DNA of 64,000 nucleotides, from the NCBI GenBank assembly GCA_045804965.1, contig JBJMMD010000008.1, positions 55,809 through 119,808 of the forward strand, read 5' to 3'. How positions within the stretch are numbered: position 1 is the first letter of the stretch; every line of letters starts with the position of its first letter. Positions 35,701 through 44,137 of the stretch are shown here, piece by piece. The notes beneath the pieces are model-generated. The model made no database searches, was not told the DNA's origin, and saw nothing but the letters and a program-made list of their open reading frames with translations. The stretch comes from CAVTUU01 sp045804965. Its GTDB lineage: Bacteria; Chloroflexota; Chloroflexia; Thermomicrobiales; UBA6265. A program made the translations under genes and the position numbers.

Positions 35701-36945
35701 GTGACTGAGCGTAGACGTCATCCAAACGGGAACGGGAAGCGGCTGGACGGGGCCGACTTCGAGGCATCGCCATACGCTGCTTCCGCCCGGCGCAAGCACG
35801 CCCGCTCCCGCATTCAGACTCAGCCGATCCCGAGCGTCGATCCGGATTGGGATTCCGAACCGCCGCCCGAATCGCACCGAGGTCGCCGCCTTTCTCGCTC
35901 TGAGCGGCAAGCGATCCAGCGACGCCGGCGCGCAATGGCCACCGGCGCACCCTCACTGCGTCGGAAGCAGAAACAGAACCGCTGGAGTCTGAAACTCGGC
36001 GGCATCATTGCGGTCAGCTTCCTCGTCGTCATGCTCGGCAGCGAGCGGTTTTTCGGCGTCAACGGCGAGGGCACGGGTTCGCCGACCTCAACGGCAGCGC
36101 CGGTGATCGCAATTGAACCCTCGGCTTCGCCGACCATAGCGGCAGCTGAGGTCGTCATCGTGTTCACGCCGAGCACCCCGACGCCGACACCAACCTTGAC
36201 GCCCACACCCGATCCCCGGTTCGCCGGCAAGATTGTTTGCCTCGACCCCGGACATGGCGGCAGCGACCGCGGCTACACCCGCGACGCCGACGACGCCGCG
36301 CCCGCGATGGAAGAGGCAGTGCTCAATCTCGCGCACGCCAAGTCGCTCAAAGCGCGCCTTGAAGCGCGTGGGTTCACCGTCGTCATGACCCGTGCGACCG
36401 ATACAGACGTCAACCCCAGCGGCGCCGATGTCAACGGTGACGGCCTCGTCGGGCACGACTCCGAGCGCGCCAAGATGCTCGACGAACTGCAAGCTCGGAT
36501 CAACGTCTGCAACAAGGCCCACGCCGATCTTTTGATCTCGATGCATCTCAACGGCTTCCCCGACTCGACGGTCAGTGGATATGAAACATGGTACAACGCG
36601 TCGCGCCCGTTCAAAGAAAAGAATCGACGGTTTGCCACACTCGTCTACCAGGCACTCGGTCGTGGGATGCGCGCCGCGGGGTACAATGCCGCTTCGCGAC
36701 AGGTCAACGATGACGCGACCGCCCATGTCGATATCGGTCATGACGCGTTCGACAATTACGTCATCACCGGACCCGCGCACTCGGGGCAGATCGTGCCAAG
36801 CTCCATGCCCGGAGCGATTGTCGAATCGCTCTTTATCTCAAACGATGACGACGCCGCCTTTATGGCCACTTCCGAGGGAACCAACGCCATCGTGGGCGCG
36901 TATGAAGAAGCGATCGTCAACTACTTTGAAGAGACAAGTTCGTAA
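35701..36945 (+). CDS. N-acetylmuramoyl-L-alanine amidase (Amidase_3)
   Basis: Cell-wall amidase of 414 residues. A basic cytosolic N-terminus (about residues 1-95, Arg-rich) precedes one signal-anchor helix (LGGIIAVSFLVVMLGSERFF), then a Thr/Pro-rich linker and the amidase domain from about residue 180: KIVCLDPGHGGSDRGY, EEAVLNLAHAKSLKARLEARGFTVVMTR, DLLISMHLNGF and GAIVESLFISN. The zinc ligands are the His in PGHGG, the Glu in MEEAV and the His in SMHLNG; the catalytic Glu is in VESLF. The GTG start fits a masked Shine-Dalgarno. Confidence 0.88.
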   Translation: MTERRRHPNGNGKRLDGADFEASPYAASARRKHARSRIQTQPIPSVDPDWDSEPPPESHRGRRLSRSERQAIQRRRRAMATGAPSLRRKQKQNRWSLKLGGIIAVSFLVVMLGSERFFGVNGEGTGSPTSTAAPVIAIEPSASPTIAAAEVVIVFTPSTPTPTPTLTPTPDPRFAGKIVCLDPGHGGSDRGYTRDADDAAPAMEEAVLNLAHAKSLKARLEARGFTVVMTRATDTDVNPSGADVNGDGLVGHDSERAKMLDELQARINVCNKAHADLLISMHLNGFPDSTVSGYETWYNASRPFKEKNRRFATLVYQALGRGMRAAGYNAASRQVNDDATAHVDIGHDAFDNYVITGPAHSGQIVPSSMPGAIVESLFISNDDDAAFMATSEGTNAIVGAYEEAIVNYFEETSS

Positions 36946-36979
36946 CTCCGCGTCGTCATTCTGTTTCGGAGATATTGTC

Positions 36980-37141
36980 GCGCTGGCTCGCCCGGGGCTA
37001 AAGGTCCGGGCTACAAATGACGAAGCCCTTCCAGGGCTGACGAGAAAAGCACGGGCTCCGACATTCTGAGCTCCCACCTACCTTCAACATGAGCGCCCAC
37101 GCGCCCCGTCATCCTGAGCGAAGTCGAAGGATCTGTCTCTT
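36980..37141. repeat. Family A and family B repeats
   Basis: Family A modules (GCCCGGGGCTAAAG, CGAAGCCCTTCCAGGGCTGACGA) at 36985-37045 are followed by a family B core (GTCATCCTGAGCGAAG) at 37109-37124. The next family A copy, inverted, lies within the CapA-like reading frame (37187-37290). Confidence 0.6.
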
Positions 37142-38770
37142 GTGAAGCACATCGTTACGAAAAACCAGACGCCCCGGCAAGCTGACATGAATCCGGATGG
37201 GTTGTCTCCCACGCACAGCCCTGGAAGGGCTTCGTCTGGATCAGCGGGGTGCCCTTTGGGCGATTTAAGCCCCGAGAATCCCGACGCGAGACGAACCGCT
37301 GAACATGTCGCGCCGAGTTCGCTCGGCCGCCGCCTAGGCCGCCGCGCCCTGATGAAAGGCGCGATCGGCGCGGCCGCTGCGGTCAGCGTCCAAACCGTGA
37401 TTCCGCGCCGTAGCTTCGCTCTCCAAGCCACGCCCCCGATCGCGGACGGTCAGGCGCTCGTCACCTCGCCCCGATTGCCACTCTTCGGCGTCGGTGAGAA
37501 CGACATTGCTCCGCTGTTGAGCGGGCAAGTCGCCGATTGGAGCGATGTCGGGTCCGGCGAGAGCACGGCGGTCACCCCGCTCGCGCTCGATGGGCAAGTG
37601 CCGGCCGGCGCGCAGCCGGCCAAAACCTTTGCCGACTATGAGGCGCTCGTCGCGGCGCTGACCAACACGCCCGGCGGCGTCGCCATCGTCCCAGTCAATC
37701 AAGTCGACTTCCGCGTCAATGTCCTCTCCGTGAGCGGCTTCGACCCCTTGCGCGACCAGCAAGGCGGAGAGCCGGTCATTCGCCTCGGCTTCGTTGGCGA
37801 CATCGTCCCCGGCCGCAACGTCAACAACAAGATGGTTGCTTACGGCGACTACACCCACCCGTTCCATAAGATCGCCCGCGAGCTCAGCTCGTATCACGTC
37901 TCGATCGCCAATCTCGAAGGCAACCTCTCGTCGAACATCACGCCGCCAACCGATGCCCACACGTTCGCCTTCGTCTCAAGTCCAGCGATGATCGACGGAT
38001 TCAAAATGGCCGGCATCGACGCGATGACCCAAGCAAACAACCACAGCACGTGGAACAGCGAAGGATGGGGCGTGCAAGGGCTGCTCGACACGATCGATTC
38101 GATGGACGCCGCCGGGATGCCGCACTTCGGCGCCGGCCGCACCCTCGACGATGCCCGCGCGGTCTGGACCACCGATGTTGGCGGCAAGAAGATCGCGATT
38201 CTCGGCATTGACGGCGTCACGGCAAACGAACAGGCGCGGCCGAACGACGCCACGGTCTATCAATCCGAGCTCGGCGCCGCCAGCTATGCCGGCGCGACTG
38301 CCGATCAACCTGGCACGAATCCCTACGTCGGCGATCAGTTCCTGGCCGATATCACCGCCGCCGCTGGGCAGTACGACATCGTCATCCCCTATTTCCACCT
38401 GGGCGTCGAATACGTCGCCATCCCCCCCGATTGGGCGGTCGACGGCACGCACGCCGCGATCGAGGCCGGGGCAACCATGGTCGTCACTAACCACCCGCAC
38501 GTCATCCAAGGCATGGAAATCTACAACGGCAAACCGATCGTCTATTCCTGCGGCAATTTCGTCTTCGACCAGATGTTCAGCCTGGAAGTGCGGACCGGGA
38601 TCATCCTCGAAATCGTGATCCAAGGCGGCAAAGTCGTCGGCCTCCGCCCTAAAGGGGTCGAGATCGAAGACTTCAACCAACCCCGCCTGATGTCCGGCGA
38701 CGAGCACGCCGCCCTCATGGACCGCTTCTGGCACTCCACCGACCGGATCGCAAACGGGGAGCGGGCGTAG
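37142..38770 (+). CDS. CapA-like metallophosphatase-fold protein
   Basis: 542 residues. The C-terminal two-thirds (from about residue 215) is a CapA/YwtB-type calcineurin-like domain: LGFVGDIVPGRNVNNKM, VSIANLEGNLSS, ANNHSTWNSEGWGVQGLLDT, FHLGVEYVAIPPDW, TNHPHVIQGMEIYNGKPIVYSCGNFVFDQ. Residues 60-95 form a Tat-type signal (RRLGRRALMKGAIGAAAAVSV). CapA proteins act in poly-gamma-glutamate or related surface polymer production. The first 50 residues come from an intergenic repeat, so the true start may be later (ATG 37187 or a TTG near 37256). Confidence 0.8.
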   Translation: MKHIVTKNQTPRQADMNPDGLSPTHSPGRASSGSAGCPLGDLSPENPDARRTAEHVAPSSLGRRLGRRALMKGAIGAAAAVSVQTVIPRRSFALQATPPIADGQALVTSPRLPLFGVGENDIAPLLSGQVADWSDVGSGESTAVTPLALDGQVPAGAQPAKTFADYEALVAALTNTPGGVAIVPVNQVDFRVNVLSVSGFDPLRDQQGGEPVIRLGFVGDIVPGRNVNNKMVAYGDYTHPFHKIARELSSYHVSIANLEGNLSSNITPPTDAHTFAFVSSPAMIDGFKMAGIDAMTQANNHSTWNSEGWGVQGLLDTIDSMDAAGMPHFGAGRTLDDARAVWTTDVGGKKIAILGIDGVTANEQARPNDATVYQSELGAASYAGATADQPGTNPYVGDQFLADITAAAGQYDIVIPYFHLGVEYVAIPPDWAVDGTHAAIEAGATMVVTNHPHVIQGMEIYNGKPIVYSCGNFVFDQMFSLEVRTGIILEIVIQGGKVVGLRPKGVEIEDFNQPRLMSGDEHAALMDRFWHSTDRIANGERA

Positions 38771-38848
38771 TAACCTACGCAGTGCGATAGAGATCCAATC
38801 ATCGGCAATGAGTCCCACTGACGTTCTCGCTTCGTTCTGGAAAAACCC

Positions 38849-39199
38849 ATGAACGAGTCATCGTTTGATCAAGAGCGTGCCGACGAGCTCGTCGGCAAAA
38901 CAACACTAGTTGGGCTGACTTACCTCAACGCCGATGGAACGGTTAACGAGAAAGTCCAACTCTTCGGAACTATCGTCTCCTTTGACGAGACGATAGTGAC
39001 CTTGAGACGGGCGGACAACGGCGAGGACTTTACCCTGCCACCGGCGTTGTGGGCCTTCGAGGAAGCTGAGCCAGGCGAATACCGTCTGCACAGCACGGGC
39101 GAAGTGGTCGTCGACCCGGATCTCATCTCAACCTGGACAATTCGCGCGCCAGGGAATGGTTCGGATGATGACGACGAAGAGGACGAGTCCGAAGGCTAA
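38849..39199 (+). CDS. Hypothetical protein with acidic tail
   Basis: 116 residues. A beta-rich core (LVGKTTLVGLTYLNADGTVNEKVQLFGTIVSFDETIVTLRRA, then FTLPPALWAFEEAEPGEYRL) is followed by a strongly acidic C-terminus (DDDDEEDESEG). No known family recognised. It overlaps the convergent gene by four bases. Confidence 0.6.
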   Translation: MNESSFDQERADELVGKTTLVGLTYLNADGTVNEKVQLFGTIVSFDETIVTLRRADNGEDFTLPPALWAFEEAEPGEYRLHSTGEVVVDPDLISTWTIRAPGNGSDDDDEEDESEG

Positions 39200-39552
39200 G
39201 CCCGCACGATGACCTTCCCGCCTCGCGCGACGATCAAGTAATCCCGGTTCGCGCGCCGGAATTGCACCTCGACGTCCTCGACCAGATCGATCGTGGTCAC
39301 GTCGGTGAAGACGACGGTCGACGACGCGCTGATCGCGTCCACCCGCCGGATCGACGGCCAGATCGTCAGCATCGTCGCCGGCCGCCCGTCCTTGTCCGGC
39401 ACGAGGACCTGATAAACCGCGCCGTTCGGCATCCGAAACGGCGCCGTCTGTGCGCTCACCCCCAGCACTTCCGCCACCAGATCGACACACTGCGCGTCGA
39501 ACGGAATCTGGCGAATGCGGCTGGGGCGCGGTGGCAGATCATTCGTCATCAT
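39196..39552 (-). CDS. Hypothetical 118-residue protein
   Basis: Soluble, with a conserved-looking region FRMPNGAVYQVLVPDKDGRPATMLTIWPSIRRVDAISASSTVVFTDV. Not recognised. The reading frame is dense in normal codons and has no competing gene on the other strand except a four-base convergent overlap. A role as a DNA- or RNA-binding domain cannot be supported. Confidence 0.6.
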   Translation of the reverse strand: MMTNDLPPRPSRIRQIPFDAQCVDLVAEVLGVSAQTAPFRMPNGAVYQVLVPDKDGRPATMLTIWPSIRRVDAISASSTVVFTDVTTIDLVEDVEVQFRRANRDYLIVARGGKVIVRA

Positions 39553-39584
39553 CGTTGCTCTTACGCCTAGCCACCATGCCTGAT

Positions 39585-39860
39585 CTAACTACGCGGCTCT
39601 CGTCGCGTGCCCGGGGCTAAATCCACCCTTCCCGGCGGGCTCAACCTACAAAGCCGGCTAAAGACCGGCTTACGAACCCGCCCCGGCTCAGCCCCCGTGG
39701 GTGGCTTCGTCTTTATGGGTGCCAGTCGAGAGACCGGCGTCCGGGCCGCCAGGAAAGGATAATGAATTGAGCCGATCCAAATGAGCGCCCAATCCCGCCC
39801 GGGCCGGGATATTAGTACCGGTCGCATGAGGACCTCCGAATCGCGAAACCTCCCAATGTG
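39585..39860. repeat. Family A intergenic repeat
   Basis: Modules GCCCGGGGCTAAATCC, GGCGGGCTCAACCTAC, AAGCCGGCTAAAGACCGGCTT and GTGGGTGGCTTCGTC, in the same order as in the copies at 9064 and 41990. No gene. Confidence 0.6.
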
Positions 39861-39932
39861 GGCATTACTATCTTCCTAGTGATCAGGCGGCCGGACATAG
39901 GAGTTTCGTCGCGACAGATCGAGAGGAAAGTC

Positions 39933-40565
39933 ATGGCGGACAGAGACGAAACCATCCAAAAGCGCAACACATCTCGACTCTGGTTTCGCCAGCCGATCGA
40001 CGCGGAGCCAGCAGCCCGACCCGCGCAGACCCCGTCGGCGGAGATCACCCTGATCGTCCAGCGGGCGCCGGCGTCCCGTGACGGCTACGCCTATTTTGAA
40101 GGCGCCGACGAGTTCAATTTGGATACGACCGGCCTGAAAATGCGCGCGCTCAAGTTCGACGACCCGCGGGTTCGCAGCCTCGTCCACGGTAACGCGCCAA
40201 CGGCGATCGCTTCGATCGACCGTTCTGCCTGGAGCACATTTCCATCGACGGCGCCCGACATCCTCCTCTCCGCGACCGAGCAGCTCGGCGTCCACATTCT
40301 CGGGCGCGTGCTCGGTCCCGGCGTCCGCTATCGGGTCGTTGATGCTCACAATGGGGTGATCGCGGTCGACATCGACCGCCTCGGACTCCCGCCGTTGCGG
40401 GGCTATTGCACGTCGGTTGAATTCTCAGCCGCCACGCAGGGCGCTCGTCCCAAGCGCGCCAGCTCCCAGACGGATTGGATCCGTTCGGTTTCGGCGAAGG
40501 TTTCGCAGGCGTTGGGCACGGTCGACATGACCCTGAACAACACGGCGTCACCCGCTCCGGACTGA
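39933..40565 (+). CDS. Hypothetical 210-residue protein
   Basis: Soluble protein, not recognised. Residues 20-140 are moderately conserved-looking (EITLIVQRAPASRDGYAYFEGADEFNLDTTGLKMRALKFDDPRV, then ATEQLGVHILGRVLGPGVRYRVVDAHNGVIAVDIDRLGLPPLRGY). It contains one Cys (GYCTSV). GAGAGGAAAG is well placed before ATG 39933; the longer start at 39858 is not supported. A hairpin follows at 40611-40640. Confidence 0.55.
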   Translation: MADRDETIQKRNTSRLWFRQPIDAEPAARPAQTPSAEITLIVQRAPASRDGYAYFEGADEFNLDTTGLKMRALKFDDPRVRSLVHGNAPTAIASIDRSAWSTFPSTAPDILLSATEQLGVHILGRVLGPGVRYRVVDAHNGVIAVDIDRLGLPPLRGYCTSVEFSAATQGARPKRASSQTDWIRSVSAKVSQALGTVDMTLNNTASPAPD

Positions 40566-40610
40566 TCTCACCTGGGCTCAACCAACAATTCCTCCCCCCT
40601 CCTGTGCTTG

Positions 40611-40640
40611 CGGCGGCGTTGCGATGATGCAACGCCGCCG
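40611..40640 (+). terminator. Strong stem-loop, possible terminator
   Basis: CGGCGGCGTTGC / GCAACGCCGCCG form a 12-bp perfect stem around GATGAT. No proper U-run follows, so it may act as an RNA-stability element. Confidence 0.4.
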
Positions 40641-40689
40641 TAGGCATTTATTGCCTGTGATGAAGAAGCCCGATCATCAGTTTCCGCCG

Positions 40690-40965
40690 GTATGGGTAAA
40701 TCCGTACGCGGTTTGCGCCGCGTGCCTGGGGCAAGACGAGCCCGGGGCTAAATCCACCCAGAGGGAAGGCTACGACATGCCAGCCCTTCCAGGGCTGACG
40801 AACCTTCCTCCCGACCGCGCTTGGCACGCATCGGCTCCGCTCTCCCTTGCGAAGGAGAGGGGCTGGGGGTGAGGGCTGCGAAGGCCGGTCAAGAAATGTT
40901 GCTCTATACTCCCCCTGATCCCAACGCCGAATAACGCTGGGCGCCGCACGAGGGAAGGAGCACCG
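40690..40965. repeat. Family A intergenic repeat
   Basis: Modules TACGCGGTTTGCGCCGCGTGCC, GCCCGGGGCTAAATCC and CAGCCCTTCCAGGGCTGACGA at 40708-40800. The remainder leads into the Shine-Dalgarno (AGGGAAGGAG) of the dehydratase gene. Confidence 0.6.
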
Positions 40966-41988
40966 ATGGACGACACCGCCCCGATCGGCGGCACGCTGGC
41001 CGCTACCCCCCACACCACCGGCCAGCCCGATGTCGACCGCTATCTGTCCATCGCCAACATCGAGGCCGTCCGCGAGCGGATCGCGCCCCATCTCCGCCGC
41101 ACCCCGCTTCTGCCCAGCCGCACCCTCGGCCAGATGACCAACACCCGGCTCGCGCTCAAGCTCGAAAACCTGCAACGGACCGGCTCGTTCAAGGCCCGCG
41201 GCGCCCTGAACGCCGTGTTCGAGCTCACGCCAGAGCAGAAAGCGCGCGGCGTGGTCACCTTCTCCGCCGGCAATCACGGCCAAGGGCTCGCCTTCGCCGC
41301 CGCCCAAGCCGGCGTCCACTGCGTCGTCTTCATGGCCGAGAACGCGGTCCAGACGAAAGTCGAGGCGATCCGCAACTACGGCGCGGAGATCCAATTCGGC
41401 GCCACCATGGCCGAGGCGGTGCACAAGATGGAGGCGTATCAGCAAGAACGGGACGCGGTCTTCGTCTCCCCATTTGCCGACAAAGCGATCATTGCCGGCC
41501 AGGGCTCGGTCGCGCTCGAAATCCTCGAAGATAACCCCGAGGTCGAAGAGATCGTGTTCGGGATCGGCGGCGGTGGGCTCGCCTCGGGCACGGCGATCGT
41601 CGCCAAGTCCCGCAACCCGAACATCCGCCTCATCGGTGTCGAACCATTCGGCGCGGCGACGATGACCCGCGCCCTCGAAGCCGGCAAACCGGTTCCGCTC
41701 GAAGCGATCGGGACCATCGCCGACGGTCTCGGCGCTCCCTTCACCGCCGAGCTCAACCTCAGCATCGTCCAACACTACGTCGACGACGTCGTCCTCGTCT
41801 CCGACGACGAGATCGCGATGGCCCTGAAACTGATCATGGCCCGCGCCAAACAAGTCGTCGAGCCCGCCGCCGCCGCCCCCCTCGCCGCGCTCTTGACCAA
41901 CAAATCAGGCACCGCCCACGGCACGAACACCGTCGCCATCCTCTCCGGCGGGAACATCGATCTGGACCGGTTGAAGGGGTTGTTGTGA
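40966..41988 (+). CDS. Threonine dehydratase (catabolic type)
   Basis: Fold-type II PLP enzyme of 340 residues that deaminates L-threonine (and probably L-serine) to 2-oxobutyrate. Lys76 in TGSFKARGALNAV holds PLP; SAGNHGQGLAFAAA is the next contact, GIGGGGLASGTAI the phosphate loop, and SGGNIDLDRL the C-terminal cofactor contact. No ACT regulatory domain is attached. A serine racemase or hydroxyectoine-type dehydratase cannot be excluded. AGGGAAGGAG precedes the ATG. A fragment of a second copy is at 45664-45744. Confidence 0.9.
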   Translation: MDDTAPIGGTLAATPHTTGQPDVDRYLSIANIEAVRERIAPHLRRTPLLPSRTLGQMTNTRLALKLENLQRTGSFKARGALNAVFELTPEQKARGVVTFSAGNHGQGLAFAAAQAGVHCVVFMAENAVQTKVEAIRNYGAEIQFGATMAEAVHKMEAYQQERDAVFVSPFADKAIIAGQGSVALEILEDNPEVEEIVFGIGGGGLASGTAIVAKSRNPNIRLIGVEPFGAATMTRALEAGKPVPLEAIGTIADGLGAPFTAELNLSIVQHYVDDVVLVSDDEIAMALKLIMARAKQVVEPAAAAPLAALLTNKSGTAHGTNTVAILSGGNIDLDRLKGLL

Positions 41989-42277
41989 GCGGGAAATCTA
42001 CGCGGCTTCGCCGCGTGCCCGGGGTTCAAACCCCGGGCTAGGACAACGAAGCCGGCTAAAGACCGCCCGACGCGCTTCGTCAGCCGGTAGGCACCCCGTA
42101 CTCAGACCCCGAATGACGGCTTCGTCTGGGTTAGCGCTGGGCTTCTAGCCCGGCCTCGCGGCGCACCTGCATGAGTGCATACGCGGGCATCAACGAGACC
42201 CGAGAGCCTCTACAAAGCAAGCGACGCCACGTCCTGACGCCTGACGCCTGACGCCCGACGCCCGACGCCTGCCAGCC
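41989..42277. repeat. Family A repeat followed by CTGACGC tandem repeat
   Basis: The clearest family A copy: CGCGGCTTCGCCGCG, GCCCGGGGTTCAAACC, CGAAGCCGGCTAAAGACCG and TGACGGCTTCGTC at 41999-42135. At 42236-42272 the heptamer-like unit CTGACGC/CCGACGC is repeated six times just before the permease stop codon. Confidence 0.65.
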
Positions 42278-43195
42278 CTACTTCAGCCCGCTCAGCGCCA
42301 CGCCCTCCACGAGCTTCTTCTGGAAGAAGAGGAAGCCGATCAGGAGCGGGAACGTTGCCATGTTGGCGGCCGCAAGCAGCACTGCGTTGTTCGTGAAGTG
42401 CTGTCCCTGAAACAGTGCGATCCCAACCGGTAGTACCCGCATATCGGATTGGTTCGTCACCGTCAGGCCCCAAAGAAACTCGTTCCATGAGTAGAGCATC
42501 GCCAGGAAGCCGAACGCCGCGAGGGCAGGTACCGCCAGCGGCAGGTAGATCTGCCAATAGACCTGGAGCGGGTTGGCTCCCTCCAGCTTCGCTGCCTCGT
42601 GGAAATCGCGCGGGATACCGAGGAAGTACTGCCGCAGTAGAAAGACGCCGAACGAGCTGAACACCAGCGGCACGATCAGACCCTGGTAGGTGTCGAACCA
42701 ACCCAGCTGTCGCATGATGATAAAGCGCGGCACGATCAGGACCTGATCTGGCACCATCAACCCGGCGAGCAGCACGAAGAAGATTACGTCTCGCCCGGGG
42801 AACCTCAGCTGCGAGAAGGCGAACGCCGCCAGCGAGGCTATTGCCACCTGGCCCAACGTGCGGCCAATGGTCACGATGATCGAGTTGAGATAGAACCGCA
42901 GGAAAGGCGCGTTGTCGAAGACGTCGCGGTAGTTCTCCCAGCGCACCTCGCTCGGGATCAGGTTTGGCCTGACCGAGAAGAGGTCGCCCATCGGCTTGAG
43001 CGACGTCGAGATCGACCAGACGAAGGGCAGCATGAACAGGATTCCGACCGTCAGCAGCACCGCGTGCAGGCCGATCCGGCCCAGTGTGTGCGAGAACGAC
43101 CGGCGACGAGCGCGTGTTTGCCACCGGTCATTCTGACCGGAGCGAAGAATCTCGCCTGACGCCTGACGCCCGACACCAGTCGCCTCACCGCTCAT
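42278..43195 (-). CDS. Sugar ABC transporter permease (MalG-like)
   Basis: Inner-membrane subunit of 305 residues with six transmembrane helices. The cytoplasmic EAA loop RDFHEAAKLEGANPLQVYWQIYLPLAVP is typical of the MalG type. ATG 43195 overlaps the stop of the upstream permease by four bases. The first 33 residues (MSGEATGVGRQASGEILRSG...) are translated from a family B repeat plus a CTGACGC repeat, an unusual insertion. Substrate unknown; probably a di- or oligosaccharide. Confidence 0.88.
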   Translation of the reverse strand: MSGEATGVGRQASGEILRSGQNDRWQTRARRRSFSHTLGRIGLHAVLLTVGILFMLPFVWSISTSLKPMGDLFSVRPNLIPSEVRWENYRDVFDNAPFLRFYLNSIIVTIGRTLGQVAIASLAAFAFSQLRFPGRDVIFFVLLAGLMVPDQVLIVPRFIIMRQLGWFDTYQGLIVPLVFSSFGVFLLRQYFLGIPRDFHEAAKLEGANPLQVYWQIYLPLAVPALAAFGFLAMLYSWNEFLWGLTVTNQSDMRVLPVGIALFQGQHFTNNAVLLAAANMATFPLLIGFLFFQKKLVEGVALSGLK

Positions 43196-44124
43196 CCGTA
43201 ATTCACCCATCGCCGCTGCAATCGGAACTGGATCACGGTGAAACCCAGGATGATGAAGAGCAGCACCCACGCCACCGTGATCGCGTACCCCATCCGGAAG
43301 CTGCGGAAACCCTCCTCGTAGATGTAGAAGACCACGGTCGGCAGCTTGTTCGTTTGGTCGATCCTGGTCATCACGTAGACCAGGTCGAAGACCTGAAACG
43401 AGTAGATAATGCCGACCACCGAGAGGAAAAATATGGTCGGGGTCAGGAGCGGCACGGTGATGCCCCGGAACTGCTGCCAGGCGCCCGCGCCGTCGACCGC
43501 CGCCGCATCGTAATAATCTCGAGGGATTGCCTGCAGCCCAGCCAGGTAGATGATCATGTCGTAGCCGACCCCGCTCCAAAGCAGGACCACAACCACCGCC
43601 ACCACTGCCCACTTAGGCTGGGAGAGCCACTCCGGCTGGGGCAGGCCTACCCGCCGGAGGAAGCTATTGATCGGGCCGAAGGCCGGGTCATAGAGCCACT
43701 TCCAGATCGTCCCGATCGCCACCGGCATCGTCAGTACGGGCAGAAAGAAGAGCACTCGATAGAACGTGCGGAATCGGATCTTCGAGTTGAGCGCCACCGC
43801 CAGCGCCAGCCCAATAACCAGTCGCAGGGTGACAAGCGGGACAACGATCGCCACTGTGTTTCCCAGTGCGGTCCGGAACTCGCCGTCGTGCAGCACTTTG
43901 CGATAGTTGTCGAGCCCGACCCACACGGGCGACGACAGCATGTCCCACGACGTAAAGCTGAGAACCAACGAAGCCCCGAGGGCAACCAGGAAGAAGACCG
44001 TAAATCCGATCACCATCGGAGAGATGAGGAGGAAGCCCCAGAGCGCCTCGCTGCGCGCTTGCCGGTTGCCGCGGAACAGGCGCGACTGACGCCGTACGCC
44101 TGCCCGCAGCTCCGCAACGTTCAT
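43192..44124 (-). CDS. Sugar ABC transporter permease (MalF-like)
   Basis: 310 residues, about six transmembrane helices. EAA loop RDYYDAAAVDGAGAWQQFRGITVPLLTP. Helix-rich start ALWGFLLISPMVIGFTVFFLVALGASLVLSF. ATG 44124 lies 13 bases after the binding-protein stop; the ORF start at 44202 would overlap that gene. Middle gene of a three-gene operon. Confidence 0.9.
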   Translation of the reverse strand: MNVAELRAGVRRQSRLFRGNRQARSEALWGFLLISPMVIGFTVFFLVALGASLVLSFTSWDMLSSPVWVGLDNYRKVLHDGEFRTALGNTVAIVVPLVTLRLVIGLALAVALNSKIRFRTFYRVLFFLPVLTMPVAIGTIWKWLYDPAFGPINSFLRRVGLPQPEWLSQPKWAVVAVVVVLLWSGVGYDMIIYLAGLQAIPRDYYDAAAVDGAGAWQQFRGITVPLLTPTIFFLSVVGIIYSFQVFDLVYVMTRIDQTNKLPTVVFYIYEEGFRSFRMGYAITVAWVLLFIILGFTVIQFRLQRRWVNYG

Positions 44125-44137
44125 CGGTGAGTGCGCC

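Noticed and set aside
40648..41853. 401-residue reading frame antisense to threonine dehydratase
   Set aside because: Shadow frame, Gly/Asp/Glu repeat-like composition caused by codon bias.
41999..42050. tRNA-like T-arm (GGTTCAAACC) in an intergenic gap
   Set aside because: Part of family A repeats; no cloverleaf can be drawn around it.
42236..42272. Possible CRISPR array in the CTGACGC run
   Set aside because: Units are only seven bases and directly adjacent, with no spacers and no cas genes.
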